DNA from: JAFAQB01 sp045808425
Lineage (GTDB): Archaea > Thermoproteota > Nitrososphaeria > Nitrososphaerales > Nitrososphaeraceae
Assembly: GCA_045808425.1 (NCBI GenBank)
Contig: JBJMFM010000262.1
Location: forward strand, 1 to 17,845
Direction of reading: 5' to 3'
Length of the DNA stretch: 17,845 nucleotides
Made by a program: the position numbers and the translations under genes. Below are positions 13,893-17,845 of this stretch, in pieces; the stretch's first letter is position 1, and every line of letters begins with the position of its first letter. The notes under the pieces were generated by a model. That model was given only the letters and a program-made list of their open reading frames with translations. It did not search any database and was not told the origin of the DNA.

Positions 13893-14480
13893 ATGAATCG
13901 GAAGACATTGTGTGGGGTCATAACTGTTGTAAGTGCTTTAGCAGCAGATGCAACGAACAACTATGCCATTCACAGAGTACGATCAGGAGGAGGGAATTCT
14001 ACAGCTCCGTTAACAGTATTTATTCATGAAAATAATAATAATAAAGCTGGAGAAAGTGTAATGTGCGACGACGCTTCAACAGTCACGTTTCTTTTAGATA
14101 ATAAAACTCCGATAAATAATATAGTTTCATCATTTGCACTACCAAACTCTATACAATTTGCAGCTATGCCTTCTAACTCTAACAATGAACCACTTAGAGT
14201 ACCCGGTCAAAACAATGTAGTAATAGCAGTCAATGCAAGGTCTTTTGTTCCAACTGTAATTGATTCACAAGGTGGTATAATGCACTTTGCACTAAATGTA
14301 GGTTATACTATGAACGGAAGTGAAAATTATGTTACTTCGGGCTGGTTGCTTCCAAAAGGACAAGAATAAGGGTTCCCTGGATCTTCAACGTCATTTACGA
14401 TAACTTTTCAAAAGGCTGGCATATACAGTTACATTTGTCAGTTACATCCTTGGATGGTTGGAACAGTTGCAATAAAGTAG
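13893..14480 (+). pseudogene. Cupredoxin (blue copper) gene with an in-frame TAA at codon 159
   Basis: The frame runs from ATG 13893 to TAG 14478-14480 without any shift, but codon 159 (14367-14369) is TAA. Before the stop are 158 residues with a short hydrophobic N-terminus (about 8-18, a weak signal peptide), a Ser/Asn-rich region, and the start of a cupredoxin fold (VTSGWLLPKGQE). After it the same frame reads GFPGSSTSFTITFQKAG, then Y-I-C182-Q-L-H185-P-W-M188-VGTVAIK, the Cys-His-Met type 1 copper site. A product ending at the TAA would lack all three ligands. A single C-to-T change (CAA to TAA) or similar would explain it. The usual first His before VTSG appears to be Asn (N145-Y-VTSG), perhaps further decay. 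Such proteins are thought to carry electrons in ammonia-oxidising archaea. Readthrough or sequencing error are alternatives. Confidence 0.8.
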
Positions 14481-14738
14481 TTATAGTATTTCACCACGTC
14501 CTCTACCTATTATTTTTAGTACTCTATCGCTAAATCATAAATCGCCTTTGTCCGAAGTGTTCGATCTACCAAGATTAATGTTCATTTTTGAATTTTGTAG
14601 TTGTCCTTATTTGCAATTGAATCTCTTCGTGAACGCTATGTTCAGACAACGATGCATTTCTTCAGTAGCGACCGAATTGTATTTAGTCACCCATTAACAG
14701 AATGAATCATAGTAGCATAACTAATCCAGTGTGTGTGA
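14481..14738. other. 258-nt convergent spacer, no gene seen
   Basis: Nothing recognised: no RNA gene, repeat or coding remnant. T-rich stretches soon after 14480 (about 14509-14518) could serve as a transcript end for the cupredoxin gene. Confidence 0.4.
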
Positions 14739-14990
14739 TCAAACTTTGAACCTCTCTAATTCTGCAATACTTGATTTCAAGAATACTTCTGCACCATTGA
14801 ACGCCTCAACCTGTGACTTCGGTAGCTTGTACTCCTTTCGTGCTCCCTCCGTTATTATCACTATTGAATCTGCATCTACAGCGTCGACGTTTCCTGCATC
14901 TTGTCCATCCCTAGACCTTACATTTTTGTGTACTATTCTATCCCAGTCTAAGACAGGTGAATCTTCTTCTGGCATATTATAAAGATGCAT
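14739..14990 (-). CDS. Small PRC-barrel-like protein
   Basis: 83 aa from the ATG at 14990 (a second ATG, five codons in, is also possible). The sequence W-D-R-I-V-H-K-N-V-R-S-R-D-G-Q-D-A-G-N-V-D-A-V followed by SIVIITEGARKEYKLPKSQV matches the PRC-barrel plan: a strand pair around a D-x-x-G-x-V turn, then a K-x-Y-x-L/I-P segment. A short helix closes it (FLKSSIAELERFKV). PRC-barrel proteins are small beta-barrels involved in RNA processing (RimM) or as stand-alone units of unknown role, which are common in thaumarchaea. It is acidic and soluble. No operon partner. Confidence 0.65.
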   Translation of the reverse strand: MHLYNMPEEDSPVLDWDRIVHKNVRSRDGQDAGNVDAVDADSIVIITEGARKEYKLPKSQVEAFNGAEVFLKSSIAELERFKV

Positions 14991-15097
14991 GCGCTAGTAT
15001 TATTGTTTTTCGGGAACAAGATAATAAGCAAACACACGGCATATCTTTGAGGATATATTTAGAGCACTTACATCTAAAAAACTGAAGCATCTTTTAA

Positions 15098-15108
15098 TTA
15101 TATAAATA
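15098..15108 (+). promoter_or_regulatory. TATA box before the small membrane ORF
   Basis: TTATATAAATA is centred about 30 nt upstream of TTG 15133, as in other leaderless genes here. Confidence 0.4.
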
Positions 15109-15132
15109 AAGGAAGGATCATTATGAAATAGA

Positions 15133-15258
15133 TTGACAAGCAGTAATAATATTAACCGGAACAAAAAAAGAATAACCAAAAAGGGAATAATATTAACAAT
15201 TCTTCTTGTAGCAGGAGTAATTGGAGCAAGCTTTCTCGTGTATCTTATACCTGGATGA
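15133..15258 (+). CDS. Small single-pass membrane ORF, possibly the front of a frameshifted gene
   Basis: TTG 15133 to TGA 15256-15258, 41 aa. Residues about 8-16 are basic and are followed by a clear transmembrane helix (IILTILLVAGVIGASFLVYLIPG). The positive-inside layout with a Gly/Ala-containing helix looks like a real N-terminal membrane anchor. A TATA box is placed at leaderless distance. Directly at the stop, the +1 frame (from 15254) stays open for 42 codons to TAG 15380-15382 (DDANISEKRSIGL...), so a one-base change could have split a protein of about 84 residues or more. It might equally be an intact 41-aa membrane peptide. I do not recognise the family. Confidence 0.4.
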   Translation: MTSSNNINRNKKRITKKGIILTILLVAGVIGASFLVYLIPG

Positions 15259-15563
15259 CGCAAATATATCCGAAAAAAGATCGATCGGTTTATATAGAAC
15301 CTCTGAACCAAAGTTTATTCTAATTGTCAGTATTTGTTTTGACCATCTTTTCAATGATAAATCTGGTTTCAATACTCGTTAGAGATGAGCCTATGCTTTA
15401 ATTCAACTATTCTTCCTTTTAACGAAAGTTCGTATACAAGAGCATATGAAATTTTTTCGAAGAGGATTTTTTGTCTTCCTGCCTAGTCAAATTATAAACG
15501 TATATTAATATCCAATACAAAAATTTTTAAAAGCATTCTGCGTTGTCTCTTGTGTTATAACAT
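15259..15563. other. 305-nt spacer
   Basis: The first 124 nt may be the frameshifted continuation of the 15133 ORF. The rest carries the promoter of the 15564 gene (ATTTTTAAAA at 15523-15532) and nothing else recognised. Confidence 0.35.
15523..15532 (+). promoter_or_regulatory. TATA-like box for the 15564 gene
   Basis: ATTTTTAAAA is about 36 nt upstream of ATG 15564, giving a leader of roughly 9 nt and no Shine-Dalgarno. Confidence 0.35.
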
Positions 15564-15866
15564 ATGTGTGCACATCATGAAAAAGAGCAAGAACCTAGCG
15601 GCTACAATAATCTTTCTGTAGTTGCGTTGACAATTTTGGTCATGGGGCTGTCTCTTGCTGCTGTCATCCTTCTTTGGATATGGTTTGGACACGTGGGCCC
15701 GTCATTTTCGTCCGAGACCTTAGCACAACAACAGAAAACTTTAAGAGAACAATATGGATTACCATATAAACCAATTATAACAGATCCGACAGTTCTTCAG
15801 ACTCCTCCTTCTCTTAGGAACTCGGTAAATGGAAGTAGTAATAGTACTATAGACGCTCGCTACTAG
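15564..15866 (+). CDS. Single-pass membrane protein of unknown function, 100 aa
   Basis: One strong transmembrane helix at about 18-42 (LSVVALTILVMGLSLAAVILLWIWF). The N-terminus is short with C2 and H4-H5, which could bind metal. The region after the helix (about 50-75) has a Gln-rich helix and YGLPYKPIITDPT, and the tail is rich in Ser/Asn. No family is recognised; size and layout recall accessory subunits of membrane oxidases, but nothing proves this. After the Tyr-stop the same frame has a second TAG and then Gln/Ser/Asn codons to a TAA at about 15900, so the tail may once have been longer. It is isolated, with no operon partner. Confidence 0.6.
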   Translation: MCAHHEKEQEPSGYNNLSVVALTILVMGLSLAAVILLWIWFGHVGPSFSSETLAQQQKTLREQYGLPYKPIITDPTVLQTPPSLRNSVNGSSNSTIDARY

Positions 15867-16476
15867 TAGCAGCAATGGCGCAGCAATAGCAGCAGTAAAT
15901 AAATGTAATTAGTTAACCTATTTCTATATGTATATTTTTTGCATATAATAGAGCAGGTTTGTTGCCAAGATACTTTCATTTATTTTCATTAAGCACTAGT
16001 TGGCTCTATTTAGTCAATCGTGTGCAGTTACCATCAAATGACAAGTTTGTTGTGTTGATAATAAATGGACCAGTAAGTAGAATGGTAACAGATCCCATTG
16101 AAATAGCAGTTAGATGACGAAAGAATGATGGTATACACGGTTTATACTTCTGTAGCACGTACAGTGGGTGATATAGTCGACGGAAATAACAGGGTGTATA
16201 AGTATATATTTTTGCTACACTATATTGGTAGATAGTGACATTTAGAAGAGCAGCTTTAATTAGGACTTTACCAACTTCTTCTTAAGATTGTCAAAAAGGA
16301 CTTAAAATGATTAATAGAGAATGTAAAAAGTAACATTACCAATTTAATTCTTTTTTTATAAAAACTAAAATATTACTTTGATTTCAATGTCTCATGCTTA
16401 CTGACTAGATGCTCCTTCTTACTCTCCTTTCCGTTTCTAATTTAAATTCTGGCAAACCTATCAACTTCTAAATGTA
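15867..16476. other. 610-nt gene-poor spacer with a possible decayed gene
   Basis: This is the longest gene-free stretch in the window. It starts with a CAGCA/AGCAAT low-complexity patch. From about 15959 to 16117 the plus strand is open and reads like protein (FVVLIINGPVSRMVTDPIEI), then a one-base shift continues to 16235 (DDERMMVYTVYTSVARTVGD). The 3' part (about 16236-16476) has only A/T-rich sequence with a T-run at 16351-16358. No RNA gene was seen. Confidence 0.4.
15959..16235 (+). pseudogene. Possible frameshifted gene remnant
   Basis: The first segment runs from TTG 15959 to TGA 16115-16117 and the second, in the +1 frame, from about 16113 to TAG 16233-16235. Both have balanced amino-acid use with charged and hydrophobic residues. 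A TATA-like ATATGTATATTT lies about 25-33 nt before TTG 15959. I recognise no family. At this base composition two adjacent open stretches can arise by chance, so the call is weak. Confidence 0.2.
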
Positions 16477-16911
16477 TTAGCAGTTTCTGGCTAATTTTAT
16501 ACATTCTTGTAAATGTTCCTTTTCCTCATTTAGAATTGATTTTACTTTATCAGCAAATTTAGTATCCTTAACATCTTTTACCATTGCATCTAGGACTTCA
16601 TAGTGCGTCACCTGTCCGACTTCTGCAATATATAGAAATTCTAGCGCCTCAGAGGTGTCAGCATCATTACCAAGGTATGTTTGCATAATTTGTGAAGCCT
16701 TTTGTTCAGTTTCTGCTGCTATGCTCTTGATATTTTCAGAATCAATTTTTTGTTGGTCTGAGGATGATTTTGATAATTTTTCACATAATTCTTCAAGTTG
16801 TGTCTGATGGTTGTGAGCTTCTTTTCTTATCTCTTCTACTTGTTGCTTTATACTCCCTTTATCTAGTAAACCTTTTGAAACAAGCTGGTCTACGACTTCA
16901 CCTACCTTCAA
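16477..16911 (-). CDS. Ferritin-like four-helix protein (DUF892/YciE-like C-terminal half)
   Basis: 144 aa, all-helical. The C-terminal pair of helices has AEVGQVTHYEVLDAM with E97, H103 and E105, and NEEKEHLQECIKLA with E130-x2-H133, an arrangement like the second metal-ligand half of ferritin-like DUF892 proteins. The N-terminal half (about 20-80) is two long, mostly polar helices (QQVEEIRKEAHNHQTQLEEL) without an obvious E-x2-H, so it may have lost half of the di-iron site or fold differently. A role in iron storage or oxidative stress is inferred from the family. Start TTG at 16911: a TGA lies directly upstream in frame and no in-frame ATG opens the first helix. Cys at 43, 136 and the C-terminus are unusual. 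Confidence 0.65.
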   Translation of the reverse strand: MKVGEVVDQLVSKGLLDKGSIKQQVEEIRKEAHNHQTQLEELCEKLSKSSSDQQKIDSENIKSIAAETEQKASQIMQTYLGNDADTSEALEFLYIAEVGQVTHYEVLDAMVKDVKDTKFADKVKSILNEEKEHLQECIKLARNC

Positions 16912-17320
16912 TCATTTCTGTGTCTATCATGTAGTTATTGCTACTAATCAAAATGACGAACAACAGTTAGACTATGTGTAATAAAACATTAGCGTTTTGA
17001 AGTTTCAAATAGTTTGCTCTTATTAGCTGGTCTACTTGTTATTAGTACCGAATTTTTCAGATTCTTAAATTGTTTTATTTTTTCAAAAAAGGTGAAAGTA
17101 TATCCCTTCGGTGCTTTATGATAATCCTATTACCATTGCAAGAGATGTAAAGATGAAGTTAGGAGAATTATTCTATATATTACGTAAGTAGGCATACGAT
17201 CTTAACGGGTAATATATGATTAAGAGCGCATAAAGGATTTTTCAGTAAATGTAAATAAGTCCTGAAAACTTGAGTTGTAGTTACCGCCGCTGTCGTTATT
17301 TCTTTCTCTAGTTTCCTCTT
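16912..17320. other. 409-nt spacer with possible coding remnants
   Basis: On the minus strand 17126-16989 is open for 45 codons plus stop (APKGYTFTFFEKIKQF...SVLITSRPANKSKLF) but has TAA and TAG directly upstream and no start. On the plus strand a GTG at 17111 gives a 26-aa peptide (MLYDNPITIARDVKMKLGEL...). The two overlap, so at most one is real. No RNA gene or repeat was seen. Confidence 0.3.
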
Positions 17321-17536
17321 CTAGTTTTTCTGCACCTTGTATTCATCAGTATCATCACCACCACCATACAATATCTCACTTGATGTTTCGTCATCACTTG
17401 GAACTTGTTCTTTTCTTATCTTAGGCACAGAACCTAATACTTTATTTTTAGTATCTTCCACATCTTCCATTATATCTTTGAAACTACTGTTTTCATAATC
17501 GTCTTTGTTTTGGATTCTCTTTGTCTTTTTGCTCAT
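17321..17536 (-). CDS. Small acidic, probably disordered 71-aa protein
   Basis: ATG at 17536, preceded by an ATT/TAT-rich leader. The N-terminus is basic (SKKTKRIQNK); the rest is rich in Asp/Glu, Ser and Lys, with SSFKDIMEDVEDTKNKVLG as the only likely helix, and a Gly-Gly-Gly-Asp-Asp turn near the end. There is no membrane segment and no recognised domain. Such short charged proteins are common in thaumarchaeal genomes and often restricted to a genus. A TATA-like AATTAATTTAC (minus, about 17562-17572) is near leaderless distance. Function unknown. Confidence 0.5.
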   Translation of the reverse strand: MSKKTKRIQNKDDYENSSFKDIMEDVEDTKNKVLGSVPKIRKEQVPSDDETSSEILYGGGDDTDEYKVQKN

Positions 17537-17845
17537 AATAATAATAATGTGTGGATAATATGTAAATTAATTGTTGCAATGTTTTCGTTACTATAGAAGA
17601 TCGAAATGAATGAAATGAGTTTAAAAAAACAACTCCTTTCTCTGCTATAAGGAATATAGCATTGAATGTATTGTTCTTAAATATCATATCGTATAGTTAG
17701 TTCTTAAATGTTGAGAAAAGTAGAATCAGATTATACGCTGATCCTATAGCCATTTATAATTGACATTTAAACTCTCCAATAAAAGATGAATATCCTAAGT
17801 TATTTCCTAATTTTTTGTTTATTTATTCAAATTTACTCACTGTTA
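17537..17845. other. 309-nt end region, no gene supported
   Basis: It contains the promoter of the 17536 gene, with an ATA/ATT repeat next to the start codon, and AT-rich sequence to the window end. Short open stretches on the minus strand lack starts or promoter spacing. A gene may begin beyond the window. Confidence 0.4.

Noticed and set aside
15000..15311. 103-aa minus-strand ORF with hydrophobic segments
   Set aside because: Antisense to the 15133 membrane ORF; its hydrophobic run mirrors the plus-strand TM helix, and the plus strand has the better promoter and N-terminal charge pattern.
16989..17191. Coding-like stretches on both strands
   Set aside because: They overlap each other; the minus one has no start and two stops directly upstream, the plus one is 26 aa. 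Kept only as a note on the spacer.
17493..17687. 64-aa minus-strand ORF
   Set aside because: Overlaps the 71-aa acidic gene in another frame, has a Tyr run from the ATA repeat, and no promoter support.

Overview
The window is AT-rich archaeal DNA. It most likely comes from a soil-type ammonia-oxidising archaeon (Nitrososphaerota/Thaumarchaeota, Nitrososphaera/Nitrosocosmicus-like). The support is a ValRS of the thaumarchaeal type, a DUF6659-like roadblock protein, a RIO kinase/Pno1-type KH/DUF424 cluster, a preQ0 pathway for archaeosine, a cupredoxin, and TATA boxes about 25-30 nt upstream of leaderless or near-leaderless starts. The genus is inference; no rRNA lies in the window. I found no tRNA, rRNA, CRISPR array, IS element or transposase.

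Layout. 1-393 is the 3' end of a sodium:solute symporter. 495-1016 is a protein that reads as three ribbon-helix-helix-like repeats. 1111-1605 (-) is a universal stress protein. 1606-3422 holds two orphan genes (1929-2234 minus, 2495-3199 plus) and several doubtful short ORFs. 3423-6006 is a divergent locus: a stand-alone asparagine-synthase-type ATPase on the minus strand faces a queD-queC pair on the plus strand. QueD here carries an N-terminal domain that looks like a degenerate PD-(D/E)XK nuclease fold. After a 546-nt gap comes valS (6553-8904), then a minus-strand DUF6659-like gene. A minus-strand PfkB sugar kinase and a plus-strand ubiX diverge from a 101-nt promoter region.

11835-13611 is a compact minus-strand operon, DUF424 > RIO kinase > KH-domain Pno1/Dim2 homologue, that probably serves small-subunit ribosome assembly. 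13893-14480 is a cupredoxin reading frame interrupted by one in-frame TAA; the copper-ligand motif lies downstream of the stop. The last 3.4 kb is gene-poor. It holds a small PRC-barrel-like protein, a small membrane ORF that may be frameshifted, a 100-aa single-pass membrane protein, a ferritin-like (DUF892-like) protein and a 71-aa acidic protein, separated by long spacers with possible decayed gene remnants.

How the genes relate. QueD and QueC supply preQ0 for archaeosine in tRNA; the ATPase next door uses related adenylation chemistry. ValRS, the RIO/KH/DUF424 operon and preQ0 synthesis all serve translation. USP, the ferritin-like protein and the cupredoxin fit stress and copper/iron physiology. 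Many genes start at TTG with no Shine-Dalgarno but with a TATA-like box at the right distance, so start assignments here depend heavily on promoter position.
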